Assembly (NCBI RefSeq): GCF_013752535.1
Contig: NZ_CP058348.1
Span: 806,001 to 870,000 of the forward strand
Reading direction: 5' to 3'
DNA: 64,000 nucleotides
Origin: Bdellovibrio sp. KM01
GTDB taxonomy: Bacteria > Bdellovibrionota > Bdellovibrionia > Bdellovibrionales > Bdellovibrionaceae
Shown here: piece by piece, positions 26,084-34,601 of the stretch
Layout: each line of letters begins with the position of its first letter
Position numbering within the stretch: position 1 is the first letter of the stretch
Made by a program: the position numbers and the translations under genes
The notes under the pieces: generated by a model
Seen by the model: only the letters and a program-made list of their open reading frames with translations
Databases searched by the model: none
Told to the model about the DNA's origin: nothing

Positions 26084-27634
26084 TTAAAGTTCGTGCTCGA
26101 TCAGCAAGGCATCACTGATCAGATCTCCAGTCAAAAGCGCCAGGTATCGGGCATTGCGCTCCCACTCTTCCGGAGCAGACTTTTGCAATTTGCCAATCAG
26201 GTGCTCAAACTCGTTCCATTTTCTCATAAATGCCGGTGCATTGTTTTTATATGCCGTTGTTGATTTGAAGTATTCGATCACAACAGGCAACGATTGTTCT
26301 TTTTCAAAAGCACGCAACATGTCCAAAGAAAGAACGTTGGTCGTGCCTTCCCAGATCGAGAATACTTGGGCATCCCGAATCAAACGTGGTAAGCCCGTGT
26401 CTTCGACGTAACCTGCGCCACCGAACATCTCGACGACTTCACTGGAAATCGCAATGGCTTTTTTCGCTGTATAAAGTTTAAGAACCGGCGTCAACGTACG
26501 AAGCAAAGTACGTTCCTTCGCGCTGATTTCACCAACTTCTTCTTTGCCAAGTAGGTGAGCGATGTGAAAACAGAATACGAATGAGCGACGGAAGTCTTCT
26601 TCCAGCCAGCGCAAAGTTTCTTGATGAAGGGGGTGATCGATCAAAAGTTTACCGAAGGCTTTGCGTTTGTGGGAATAGTTTTGTGCCAAGTCCAAAGCAC
26701 GACGGGCGTGTCCGACCGCACACATCGAATTGTAAATGCGTGTGATGTTTAGAACGCTTGCGATCTTTTTAATGCCATCACCTTCGCCGCCGACCAAGCG
26801 AGCCGGTGTTCCTTGCAGACTCAGCTCGGCAGTCGGCAAAGCTTTTGTTCCCAGTTTGTCTTTTAAGCGATGTATCTGAATATGGTTTAACTGATTATCG
26901 GCGTTACGAAGTTCCAGATAGAACAGACTTAAACCTTTGGATCCTGCAGGCGCGCCATCTGGACGAGCCAAAGTCAGAGCCATTTGAGAAGTGGTCGCAG
27001 AGGTGAACCACTTTGTTCCGTGCAAAGAGTGAGTCGCGCCAAAAGTACTGTCACCTGTGAATGCGTGTGCATCTGTAGAAGTGCCGCTGACATCCGAACC
27101 GCCGGTTCGCTCAGTCATCCATTGTCCCGCTGTCCAGAATGTTTTTGGGTCACGGCTGGTCAAATGAGGGAGTGCGCGGTTTTTTAAATCAGGTGTTCCG
27201 TAAAGCTCAAGAGCTCGGGCCGCACCATCCGTCATCGCCAAGGGGCATGAAAAAATTGCCGAGCTTGGGGAATACAAGTAAAGCAGAGCCATTTGATAAA
27301 CACGTGAGAATGCTCCGTATTTTCTTTCGTAGGCCGTGGCAACAATGCCTTCTTCGGCTGCCATTTTTTCAAGATTTTTCCAGCCAGAAGAAACGCGAAT
27401 ATCGTCTATACGGCGTCCCCACGGATCAAAGGGTACGTGTACTGGAGGGTGGGTTTCAGCCTCCAGCGCCCACTCAAGCATATCTGAAGCAGCTCTTTGA
27501 CCCAAGTGATCCAAATGAGGCAATGCTTGTTTCTGACATTCAGGTGGCAGAATTTTTTTCAAGAGTTTCTGAAGTGAAGCATCTGACTGAAACGTGTTCG
27601 TGAGGCTTGGCCCGTCTTGATAAAAGTTTTTCAT
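26084..27634 (-). CDS. Acyl-CoA dehydrogenase, AidB-like
   Basis: A 516-residue flavoprotein of the acyl-CoA dehydrogenase superfamily. Markers are the FAD-binding MTERTGGSDVSGT with HSLHGTKWFTSATTSQMA, and the C-terminal RLIRDAQVFSIWEGTTNVLS. Length over 500 and the TERTGGSDV form point to the AidB subgroup, which in E. coli protects against alkylation and whose dehydrogenase role is unclear. No beta-oxidation genes lie beside it. No ribosome binding site is evident before the ATG at 27634. Confidence 0.88.
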   Translation of the reverse strand: MKNFYQDGPSLTNTFQSDASLQKLLKKILPPECQKQALPHLDHLGQRAASDMLEWALEAETHPPVHVPFDPWGRRIDDIRVSSGWKNLEKMAAEEGIVATAYERKYGAFSRVYQMALLYLYSPSSAIFSCPLAMTDGAARALELYGTPDLKNRALPHLTSRDPKTFWTAGQWMTERTGGSDVSGTSTDAHAFTGDSTFGATHSLHGTKWFTSATTSQMALTLARPDGAPAGSKGLSLFYLELRNADNQLNHIQIHRLKDKLGTKALPTAELSLQGTPARLVGGEGDGIKKIASVLNITRIYNSMCAVGHARRALDLAQNYSHKRKAFGKLLIDHPLHQETLRWLEEDFRRSFVFCFHIAHLLGKEEVGEISAKERTLLRTLTPVLKLYTAKKAIAISSEVVEMFGGAGYVEDTGLPRLIRDAQVFSIWEGTTNVLSLDMLRAFEKEQSLPVVIEYFKSTTAYKNNAPAFMRKWNEFEHLIGKLQKSAPEEWERNARYLALLTGDLISDALLIEHEL

Positions 27635-27719
27635 GGTTTAAGTGTAGGCTTCTCTGGCCAGAGGCACAACCTACAGTCGTTATGGGGTCTGTTTTTTTCA
27701 GAAAATAATTGCCGTTTGT

Positions 27720-27740
27720 CCCTGTAGTACATATACAGGG
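27720..27740. promoter_or_regulatory. Inverted repeat before the S1 protease gene
   Basis: CCCTGTA (27720-27726) is inverted as TACAGGG (27734-27740) with a seven-base centre. It lies 24 nt before the GTG of the protease and in the divergent promoter region. It may be an operator or a 5' leader hairpin. Confidence 0.4.
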
Positions 27741-27763
27741 CCCACACTAATTCTGGAGGGGCC

Positions 27764-28651
27764 GTGTCACGTAAACTACTATTGGGCTTATCACTTTTGG
27801 CGATCGCCGCTTGCACACCTAAAGCAAGCAACAACACTGCAGCCACTTCCGGCTCACGCATTATCAATGGGACTGAAGTCCAGGAATCTGACAGCATTTT
27901 TAAGCACTTGGTTTCGGTTTATGCAGAAAACGAAGATGGCTCGGTGGGAATCTGTACGGGCACATTGATCGGACCCAACACGGTTTTGACTGCGGCTCAT
28001 TGTATCTCTACTAAAACATCAAATCTTCGCGTGGTGTTTGGCTTGAACATCGACGAAATTCTTTACGCTCGTGAGCCAGACATCAAAGATCTTTATTTGC
28101 ACACGGTAAGCGATGTGAAGGTCCACCCACAGTGGAACTTCGAAAAAAACCAAGACAAAGCATCAGACTGGCATGACCTGGCTGTTTTGAAATTCCGCGG
28201 AACTTATCCAGAAGAATTCACTCCAGCAGAGTTCCTTCAGGAAAAAGACTTGGGAATTTTGAAGCCGGGTGTTATGGCTTACGTTGCAGGTTATGGTGTA
28301 AACCAAGCTAGCTCTCGTGAAGTTGCTAAAGATGAGCAAGTGGGCTTTGATGAAGAAACTCTTTGTGATGACAAGGGTTGCATCGCTTTGAAATTCTCGG
28401 GTGATGGAACTTTACGTTGGACGATGGCGCCAATTTCTACTGTTGAAAACACGGAACTTCGCTTGGACGAAAAACTTTCCGGTACTTGCGGCGGCGATTC
28501 GGGTGGACCCGCGTTCGTAGTTGTAGATGGAAAATTCTTGTTCTTTGGTGTGACTAGCAGAGGCAGTCTTTTCTGTAATGAAGTGGGCGTTTACACGATA
28601 GCTTTGAAATTGAAAGACTGGTTGGGACCTGCGATTCAAAGTCTGAAATAG
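27764..28651 (+). CDS. Chymotrypsin-family (S1) serine protease, lipoprotein
   Basis: A 295-residue exported protease. The N-terminus has a signal ending in the lipobox AIAAC. After a short linker the chymotrypsin fold starts at RIINGTEV, the classic activation-site sequence. The triad is complete: His79 in LTAAHC, Asp138 in HDLAVL and Ser246 in CGGDSGGP. The residue at the trypsin-189 position appears to be Gly rather than Asp, so trypsin-like Arg/Lys preference is not expected. CTGGAGG precedes the GTG start. In a predator such enzymes may digest prey proteins; this is inference. Confidence 0.92.
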   Translation: MSRKLLLGLSLLAIAACTPKASNNTAATSGSRIINGTEVQESDSIFKHLVSVYAENEDGSVGICTGTLIGPNTVLTAAHCISTKTSNLRVVFGLNIDEILYAREPDIKDLYLHTVSDVKVHPQWNFEKNQDKASDWHDLAVLKFRGTYPEEFTPAEFLQEKDLGILKPGVMAYVAGYGVNQASSREVAKDEQVGFDEETLCDDKGCIALKFSGDGTLRWTMAPISTVENTELRLDEKLSGTCGGDSGGPAFVVVDGKFLFFGVTSRGSLFCNEVGVYTIALKLKDWLGPAIQSLK

Positions 28652-28722
28652 GTCAAAAAACAGAGTCTCGTTCTGAGACGTGACTGGTAAATTATGGCAA
28701 CTGTCGAGAAGTTGGCAGGGGT

Positions 28723-28745
28723 AAGGGGCTTAGTGGCCCCTTTAT
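28723..28745 (+). terminator. Probable terminator after the S1 protease gene
   Basis: AAGGGGC (28723-28729) pairs with GCCCCTT (28736-28742) around a six-base loop and is followed by TATTCATT. The T tract is interrupted, so strength is uncertain. Another short stem, GTCTC/GAGAC, lies nearer the stop at about 28665-28680. Confidence 0.55.
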
Positions 28746-28814
28746 TCATTCTAGGGTGGGCAAGCTCCTTGCAACCGTAAATACTGAATTGCAGACTTAA
28801 TTTGTGAGGATTTT

Positions 28815-29117
28815 ATGAAATTAGTGACACTTTCAATCGCAGTTTGTTTGATGAGCGCAACAGCTATGGCCGGCGTTCAAGGTCGTATCACCACTAAGAT
28901 CGATTCGCAAAAAGCAGAGATCGAACTTCACGGTGTGAAGGCCGGAGATAAAGTCACTTTGCTGGAAGAAGTCTGTGAAGGACCGAAAGTGAAATTGTGC
29001 CGCACTGAAAAAGTCGGCGTGGCCACTGTATCCAAGGTTATTGACTCTGAGACTTCCGAAATCAAAGTCGAAGGTCAACAACCCTTGAAAGACGGTCTTT
29101 TGATCGAAAAGCAATAG
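28815..29117 (+). CDS. Small periplasmic protein of unknown function
   Basis: A 100-residue protein with a signal peptide (MKLVTLSIAVCLMSATAMA, cut before GVQG). The mature 81 residues are beta-rich with two cysteines (EEVCEGPKVKLCR) that could form a disulfide. GTGAGGA precedes the ATG. I do not recognise the family. It stands alone and converges on the porin gene with 8 nt between stops. Confidence 0.75.
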   Translation: MKLVTLSIAVCLMSATAMAGVQGRITTKIDSQKAEIELHGVKAGDKVTLLEEVCEGPKVKLCRTEKVGVATVSKVIDSETSEIKVEGQQPLKDGLLIEKQ

Positions 29118-29125
29118 TCTCTACT

Positions 29126-30208
29126 TTAGAAATGAGCGATGGCGCCTAACGTGATCAAATGTAAATGATCCGTGGAGGTGCCGTCACTGTTCGTCAGAAC
29201 TTCCTGATCCGCGTTGTCCTGGCGGAATTCCAAATAAAGCTTCAAATGCTCAGACAGGTTGTACTTGTCACCCACTGTCCAAACTTCCACTTTATCAGCA
29301 CCTGAATAATAAGCTCCTACTGTGCCGTTTATTCCGTCGAGTTCACCAGCACCCAGAATATTTTCGTAACGTACTCCCAGGGTGTGTTTGCCCAAAGTGT
29401 ATCCCATTTGTGTCGATAGGGATTGTGCAAAGGTCAGAGTGCCACCGTCAGGTGTTTGCGTGCGGTTGTCATAGTAAATCGACCAGGAGAAGTCATCGCT
29501 GAACTTATAGGTCGTCCAGATATTTGTCGTTGATTTTTCAACGGCAGAACCTGTGACCGTGGTAGAGGCATCTTTACCTGCGTAGTATCCTGCAAACCAC
29601 AAAAAACGTCCCGAAATGCCCGTTGCAGAAAGTTCTGTCGTTTTCGTAGAAACCAAGTCGTCACCGAATTGATTGTAGGCGCTGCGGTTGTAGCTGCTCA
29701 ATGTAACTGCCAGCCACTCGCCCGGATTGAATTTCAAACGGGCACCTTCGTTGTATCCAGGAACGATGCCTTGATAGGCGACGGTGTTTCCGTAAAGAAT
29801 GTTTTCAACCTTCATCGCGGATTCAAATCCCAAAGTAGAACACAGGCGACCAAAACCAACGGACCAGGCAGGATCTATTTTATAATAAATTTCCAATTGA
29901 TCCAAAGTGCCGAAATTGCTTTTCGTTGTACCTGTCGGAGTCGTCAGCTCAATCGGCATGTACATTAGACGTGCAAAGAACGATAAGTCCTGCGTTTCTT
30001 TTTTCAAGATCACTTGAGCACTATTGAATCGATACTGTTCATCGAGCGCTCCGGAAGAAGCCGGGTAGGCGTTTTTTCCCGAGGATAGAAAGTTGTACTC
30101 AAAATCAGCTTCACCTTGAGCAGTAATCCCGGAAAGTACTTCTTCAGCTTTCGCAGCGAAAGGCATGATTAAACAAAATGTGGTTAAGATAGCCGTTGTG
30201 ATTTTCAT
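29126..30208 (-). CDS. Porin-like outer-membrane beta-barrel protein
   Basis: A 360-residue outer-membrane protein. A signal peptide (ending FAAKA before EEVLSG) is followed by alternating beta-strand segments rich in aromatic residues, such as SWSIYYDNRTQ and HLKLYLEFRQD, and the C-terminus is Phe (LGAIAHF), the sorting signature for barrel assembly. It resembles OmpL/OprO-type 16-strand barrels (putative beta-barrel porin-2). The substrate is unknown. No clear Shine-Dalgarno site is seen before the ATG. Confidence 0.82.
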   Translation of the reverse strand: MKITTAILTTFCLIMPFAAKAEEVLSGITAQGEADFEYNFLSSGKNAYPASSGALDEQYRFNSAQVILKKETQDLSFFARLMYMPIELTTPTGTTKSNFGTLDQLEIYYKIDPAWSVGFGRLCSTLGFESAMKVENILYGNTVAYQGIVPGYNEGARLKFNPGEWLAVTLSSYNRSAYNQFGDDLVSTKTTELSATGISGRFLWFAGYYAGKDASTTVTGSAVEKSTTNIWTTYKFSDDFSWSIYYDNRTQTPDGGTLTFAQSLSTQMGYTLGKHTLGVRYENILGAGELDGINGTVGAYYSGADKVEVWTVGDKYNLSEHLKLYLEFRQDNADQEVLTNSDGTSTDHLHLITLGAIAHF

Positions 30209-30299
30209 TGAGACTTTTATCGGGGGATTCCGAGCTCACATTAAGGGGGAGAAAATATTTTAATACTTCCGATGATGGTCTAGTTTGTCTCAGAACTGC

Positions 30300-30326
30300 T
30301 CAACCAGCGTGTCAAGAAACCGATAA
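30300..30326 (+). promoter_or_regulatory. Candidate sigma-28 (FliA) promoter for the chemotaxis receptor
   Basis: TCAA (30300-30303) and ACCGATAA (30319-30326) are spaced by 15 nt. The flagellar sigma-28 consensus is TAAA, 15 nt, GCCGATAA, so two of twelve positions differ. It lies 33 nt before the ATG of a methyl-accepting chemotaxis gene, the usual class of target. Confidence 0.5.
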
Positions 30327-30359
30327 TGATCAAGAGTCCTATATTTTTCGAGGTTAATT

Positions 30360-32021
30360 ATGAAGAGTAAAAAAAGCTCATGGTTTAAGGGAATTAAAGG
30401 TCGCATGTTGATGGTGGCGGTGTTTCCGTTTATCGCGTTTGCAACCATATTTGGTTTTACCTATAAAGGCCTGGATCACCTGAGCAATCTCTTAAATAGT
30501 GCGCATAACGAGATCATTCCAAATTTGAATGACCTTGGTGATATGCGTATCGCGCAAAACCGATTTGGTTATCGCGTATGGGAAGGCATCATCAATCCGG
30601 AAGACCGTGCTGAAGTCGTTAAACAGGCTGAAGAAACTTTGACGAAGTTTGAAAAGGCTTACAAGGAATATACCGAAAACCCTTTTCATGGCGAAGAATT
30701 GAAAATCTATGAGAACTACAAACAATTCTTTCCTCAATATAAAACTCTCGCGCGTTCTATTCTGACAAATCTGGAAAAAGGCAGTGATGAGTCTGTGGCT
30801 CAAGCTCGTAAAGATCTGGATGAGACTCTGCATATTTATTCTGGAAAAATCGAAGAGTTTTGCGCGAAGGTAAACGACCTTTATACCGAGCGTGCCGTTG
30901 CAGAAAATAAAGAATTTGCAGTTTCTCGTGCGCAGATTGTGAATATCATTATTCTAGTCACCTTATGTGCCGGTTTGATTATTTTGGCGTTACAATTAAT
31001 GCAAGCTGCGAAAATCTCCAATGTGACTGGCAGCGTTGCGGATAAACTGGGTGAGTCAAACTCTAAGGTCGTTCATTCCGTCGAGCAATTGGCAGCGGCG
31101 GGGAATGCATTGTCGCAAAACTCCACTGAGGCCGCTGCGTCGTTGGAGGAAACTGTGGCAGCCTTGGAAGAGTTAACATCCATGGTGCAGATGAATTCAG
31201 ACAATGCCAAGCAGGCGGCTTCTTTGGCAGTAAGTTCTCGTGATGCTGCTGAACATGGCGAGCAAGAGATCAGTGCCCTTATTAAGTCCATGGGAGAGAT
31301 TTCGTCTTCTTCAAAAAAAATCGAAGAGATTATTTCTGTGATCGATGATATCGCTTTCCAAACAAATCTATTGGCCTTGAATGCGGCGGTGGAAGCCGCC
31401 CGTGCGGGTGAGCAAGGTAAAGGCTTCGCCGTGGTTGCTGAAGCGGTTCGCGCGTTGGCGCAAAGAAGTGCTTCGTCTGCCAAAGACATTGAAAGCCTGA
31501 TCAAAGTCTCCGTTCATCAAGTTGATAACGGTAGCAAAGTGGCGAACTCCAGCGGAGTGGTCCTTGCAAACATCGTGGCTTCCATTAAAAAAGTATCTGA
31601 TCTTAACAATGAAATTGCAGCGGCAAGTACGGAGCAGACGACCGGCATTCAGCAGATCAGTCGTGCGATGAATCAATTGGATCAATCGGCACAGTCGAAC
31701 GCAGCTTCTGCAGAAGAAATCGCAGCGACGACGACGGAATTGAATAGGCTTGCACAGACCTCCCAGGATCTGACTGACGAATTGAATACGGTTGTGACCG
31801 GCAGTGCTGTTCGCTATGAGTTAGAGACAGCGGTTGGTTCCCAATCAGTGGCGCCGCGGCCAGCCTCTTCGAAAAGTACGACGAAGGCAAAATTCGCCGT
31901 TGAACCTTCGGCGAAAGTCATCCCGATGAAAAAGTCAGTCAAAACGGCAAGTGTCGCAGAAGAAACAATTCCCTTTGACGATGAGCCTAGGGCGAAAATA
32001 GGGAACCGAGACGGATTCTAA
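30360..32021 (+). CDS. Methyl-accepting chemotaxis protein
   Basis: A 553-residue chemoreceptor. A first membrane segment (about 14-34) and a second (about 194-215) enclose a periplasmic four-helix-bundle ligand domain. The cytoplasmic half is a long coiled coil with methylation-type heptads and the conserved hairpin tip [20 protein letters not shown] and [16 protein letters not shown], which binds CheA and CheW. The HAMP domain is not obvious after TM2. A basic tail follows from about residue 490. GAGG precedes the ATG. Prey or nutrient sensing is plausible. Confidence 0.94.
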   Translation: MKSKKSSWFKGIKGRMLMVAVFPFIAFATIFGFTYKGLDHLSNLLNSAHNEIIPNLNDLGDMRIAQNRFGYRVWEGIINPEDRAEVVKQAEETLTKFEKAYKEYTENPFHGEELKIYENYKQFFPQYKTLARSILTNLEKGSDESVAQARKDLDETLHIYSGKIEEFCAKVNDLYTERAVAENKEFAVSRAQIVNIIILVTLCAGLIILALQLMQAAKISNVTGSVADKLGESNSKVVHSVEQLAAAGNALSQNSTEAAASLEETVAALEELTSMVQMNSDNAKQAASLAVSSRDAAEHGEQEISALIKSMGEISSSSKKIEEIISVIDDIAFQTNLLALNAAVEAARAGEQGKGFAVVAEAVRALAQRSASSAKDIESLIKVSVHQVDNGSKVANSSGVVLANIVASIKKVSDLNNEIAAASTEQTTGIQQISRAMNQLDQSAQSNAASAEEIAATTTELNRLAQTSQDLTDELNTVVTGSAVRYELETAVGSQSVAPRPASSKSTTKAKFAVEPSAKVIPMKKSVKTASVAEETIPFDDEPRAKIGNRDGF

Positions 32022-32026
32022 AAAAT

Positions 32027-32052
32027 ACGGGCCGACGACCGGCCCGTTTCAT
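32027..32052 (+). terminator. Terminator after the chemotaxis receptor
   Basis: ACGGGCCG (32027-32034) pairs perfectly with CGGCCCGT (32040-32047) around ACGAC, followed by TTCATTTT. It lies 5 nt after the stop. Confidence 0.8.
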
Positions 32053-32121
32053 TTTAAGAATTTACATGTCTTTGGTCGGGTCAAATATTCTCACATGTGT
32101 TCATTCCCTAGCGACCAGGCT

Positions 32122-32127
32122 ACAATT
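32122..32127 (+). promoter_or_regulatory. Candidate -10 element close to the HD-GYP start
   Basis: TACAAT (32122-32127) lies 6 nt before the ATG at 32133 and the gene has no Shine-Dalgarno sequence. If this is the -10 box the transcript would start at or on the ATG, making the mRNA leaderless. No good -35 element is visible. Confidence 0.3.
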
Positions 32128-32132
32128 GTCTT

Positions 32133-33101
32133 ATGACAGATCCACAACCCAAGATGATCATGGTTGGTGTGGAACTCTTTACGGAGAACTTCCCACTTCC
32201 TGCAGACGTTTATACTCGATTGCCTTCGGGCCAATACCTTTTGGTGGGTAAAAAAGGCGAAAAAAGTAATTTTCAAAGTCTGCATATGACAGCCCAGAAA
32301 AAAGCAGAGCTTTATGTGCGTGGAACTGATTACGATGCCGTGATTCAGTTCAATCTGGCTTTGGCTAAAACAGCTGTCAGTAAGACTGAGATTCCTACAA
32401 ACCTAAAATTAAATCTGATTACGGGGCTGGCGGATTCAGCCATCAATGATCTGGTGGACCGAAAAATCATGGCGGGTTCTTACGAACGCGTGAAGCAGCT
32501 TTCGGGCTTTATCAAAGACACAGTCGCGCAAGTTTCAGATGTTGATAAACTTTTGGATCTGTTAAGCAAGCTTCCGAAAGACAGTGCCTCCCATGGCATG
32601 GCAACAGCAGCGATTTCTTTGTTGATTTGTGAGCAGATGGAAATTCAGTCGAAGCCGACCCTGGAAAAGGTGGCCTTGGGTGCACTTCTGCACGACATTG
32701 GTCTTAAAGAAATTCCAGATGCTGTTTTAAAGAAACCTCGTGCCGATCGGACCGTCGAAGAAACAACTCACTATGAATCTCATACGATGAGAGGCGTAGA
32801 GATGTTGCAGGAACTTCGCGAAATTCCGTCGGATGTTTTGGCCATTATTTTGGAGCATCATGAAAATTCAATCGGCATGGGATATCCGCGCCGTATACGT
32901 GATGTGAAAATGAATCCATTGGCGCGAATCGTGGCTGTGGCAAATTACTTTATGGAACTTCTGCATGATCCAACCGGCGAGATGCAGGCTAAAACGCCAG
33001 ACGAGGCGATCTATTATATGGAGACGACTTTGGGGCAACCCTTCAACAAGCAAGTTTTTGCTGCGTTGAAAGAAGTCGTCTTTGCCCACCGTCGGGTTTA
33101 A
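32133..33101 (+). CDS. HD-GYP domain protein with altered motifs
   Basis: A 322-residue cytoplasmic protein. Residues 1-130 are an N-terminal sensory-like domain without a known family; residues 150-300 are an HD-GYP domain, a cyclic di-GMP phosphodiesterase class. Metal ligands are present: His154, His187-Asp188 (LLHDIG), His217, His242-His243. GYP is present at 250-252. Two motif positions differ: HDIGK is HDIGL, and the DGSGYP motif is IGMGYP. It may be active or act as a sensor. Bdellovibrio HD-GYP Bd1817 is a known divergent member. It follows the chemoreceptor and is closed by a terminator. Confidence 0.85.
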   Translation: MTDPQPKMIMVGVELFTENFPLPADVYTRLPSGQYLLVGKKGEKSNFQSLHMTAQKKAELYVRGTDYDAVIQFNLALAKTAVSKTEIPTNLKLNLITGLADSAINDLVDRKIMAGSYERVKQLSGFIKDTVAQVSDVDKLLDLLSKLPKDSASHGMATAAISLLICEQMEIQSKPTLEKVALGALLHDIGLKEIPDAVLKKPRADRTVEETTHYESHTMRGVEMLQELREIPSDVLAIILEHHENSIGMGYPRRIRDVKMNPLARIVAVANYFMELLHDPTGEMQAKTPDEAIYYMETTLGQPFNKQVFAALKEVVFAHRRV

Positions 33102-33106
33102 AGCAA

Positions 33107-33135
33107 AAAAAGCGCACTGAAGAGTGCGCTTTTTT
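33107..33135 (+). terminator. Terminator between HD-GYP and the convergent exported protein gene
   Basis: AAAAAGCGCACT (33107-33118) pairs with AGTGCGCTTTTT (33123-33134) around GAAG. It works for the plus gene and, with A residues on the other side, probably for the minus gene that ends at 33140. Confidence 0.92.
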
Positions 33136-33139
33136 CATT

Positions 33140-33712
33140 TTACGGTTTTGCGCATTCACCCTGTTTTTGGCAGCGAAGCATATCACCGGTGTGTTGGTGA
33201 AGCTCATTCAAAGTATAACCAAGTTCTTGATCGTAACCGTTGGCAACAGCGCCGGCCTGACCGATAGATATGAAGTCATTGATACCTTCAAACCACGCTT
33301 GATCGTACATTTGGCCCGTAGAAGTGTTTTTAAAAAACACCTGGCCGTTGGAGCGAATTGTTTTTAGGAAGCGGCCACGCTGGTCACGGGCTTTATTCAA
33401 ACCGCCGCTGAAGCTTTTCCAGCATTTTACTTCGCCAATGCGAACGACTCTTTGCATGTTCAAATCAAAAACGATGATATCAAGTTCACCAATAGTTCTG
33501 TGGCCATCGCCGTAAGCGATGCCCACTTCAACGTGGTATTGAGGAGCTGGGAATTGTTTTCTAACGTCTAAACGGGCGACTTCTTCGCAGATTGCGCCGG
33601 AGTCTTCATAGCTGCGTGGAACGCTTTTAAGAGCTTCAAAATCTTCAGCCCAATTAGCGGCAAAAAGATTAAGCGAGAACAACAAAGCACTGACAAAAAC
33701 TGATAGTTTCAT
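33140..33712 (-). CDS. Exported protein with PD-(D/E)XK nuclease-like motif
   Basis: A 190-residue protein with a clear signal peptide (MKLSVFVSALLFSLNLFAA). The mature part has a PD-(D/E)XK-like core: a helix with Glu43/Glu44, then GELDIIVFD with Asp78, and RIGEVKCWKS with Glu94-Val95-Lys96, 15 residues after the Asp. This spacing fits the D...ExK active site of restriction-like endonucleases. The following GQAGAVANGYDQEL stretch and a C-terminal MLRCQKQGEC pair end the protein. An exported nuclease for prey DNA is inference; no homolog family is recognised. GGAGGGG precedes the ATG at 33712. Confidence 0.7.
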   Translation of the reverse strand: MKLSVFVSALLFSLNLFAANWAEDFEALKSVPRSYEDSGAICEEVARLDVRKQFPAPQYHVEVGIAYGDGHRTIGELDIIVFDLNMQRVVRIGEVKCWKSFSGGLNKARDQRGRFLKTIRSNGQVFFKNTSTGQMYDQAWFEGINDFISIGQAGAVANGYDQELGYTLNELHQHTGDMLRCQKQGECAKP

Positions 33713-33843
33713 AACCCCTCCAAGAGGTCCCAGTGATCGCCGACACCCTCTGTTAGTTCAAGAAATTAGTCCGCAATATTAAAAGTGCGCCGCGGCATTC
33801 GAGTTCTCTTGTATTAATTACCTGCGCTCAGTAAGAGATCCGC

Positions 33844-34521
33844 ATGTCAAAAAAAGTGATTTCTTTTCTACTTCTTTGGAGTTGTGGGGCGCCGGCTGTG
33901 GCTTTCGCGGGATTCTTTTCTAAAAAGGATGATCGTTGGAATGCCTATGTTGAAAGAGTTGAGCAAGTCGCTTCCCGCGAGCGCGCAATTCCTAAGGCTG
34001 CTATCGAAAGAACTGTCCAGTTTTTGAATTCAAATCGTTCACGTCTGGAAAGCCGGATTAACAACAAAAGTGTTGTCATCATTAATGACTTCACGGAAGA
34101 GAGCACGCGGGATCGCATGTTCGTGATCTATGTCTATCTGGGTAAGGTAGAGCGTTATAAGGTTGCCCACGGAATCGGCAGCGGCGAAGGTCCTCACGTT
34201 TATAAGTGTTCAAACACCGAGGGGTCCAAAGCGACTCCGCCGGGTTTTCTGCTGGTTCAAAACGAAAACCGCAACTCTTCCTTTGGCTCAGCTCTTTATA
34301 TGGAGAGCCTGGAGTCACGAAACAGCAATTCTCGTGAGCGCGCGGTGGTCTTTCATCCCAATAAATCCGCCGCGGAACGTGCTCGTATTCTGCGTGAATA
34401 TGGGTTTATCGACCTCAGCGAAGGCTGCACTCAGTTGACCAAGGAAGATTACTATAAGCTGAAACCCCGCGTGCAAGGCGGCAGTCTGCTTTATAACTTC
34501 TGCCCGGAAGACGCAGACTAA
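33844..34521 (+). CDS. L,D-transpeptidase-like (YkuD_2 group) exported protein
   Basis: A 225-residue protein with a signal peptide (ending about residue 23). The C-terminal half matches the murein L,D-transpeptidase catalytic domain family: HGIGSGEGPH, YKCSNTEGSKATPPG and SEGCTQL with putative catalytic Cys195 and His171 in VVFHP. The usual SHGC motif is SEGC, which sits at the same place. Such enzymes make or cut 3-3 crosslinks in peptidoglycan. Bdellovibrio is known to remodel prey wall this way. The AGAGAT site before the ATG is weak. Confidence 0.8.
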   Translation: MSKKVISFLLLWSCGAPAVAFAGFFSKKDDRWNAYVERVEQVASRERAIPKAAIERTVQFLNSNRSRLESRINNKSVVIINDFTEESTRDRMFVIYVYLGKVERYKVAHGIGSGEGPHVYKCSNTEGSKATPPGFLLVQNENRNSSFGSALYMESLESRNSNSRERAVVFHPNKSAAERARILREYGFIDLSEGCTQLTKEDYYKLKPRVQGGSLLYNFCPEDAD

Positions 34522-34534
34522 TTCACCGCATTCG

Positions 34535-34565
34535 TTTGGACATCGTCGCAAAATAAAATTATAAC
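34535..34565 (+). promoter_or_regulatory. Candidate promoter of the GH13 glucosidase gene
   Basis: TTGGAC (34536-34541) and TATAAC (34560-34565) are 18 nt apart and upstream of the ATG at 34602. A -10 of TATAAC is a good match; the -35 match is fair. Confidence 0.45.
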
Positions 34566-34567
34566 TA

Positions 34568-34595
34568 GTCCTTGTAACTTACATAAAACAAGGAC
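34568..34595 (+). promoter_or_regulatory. Leader hairpin covering the GH13 ribosome binding site
   Basis: GTCCTTGT (34568-34575) is perfectly inverted as ACAAGGAC (34588-34595), with a 12-nt loop. The 3' arm includes the AAGGA Shine-Dalgarno sequence at 34590-34594, 7 nt before the ATG. Folded, the site would be buried. It could also be an operator near the transcription start. Confidence 0.5.
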
Positions 34596-34601
34596 CTGTC
34601 G

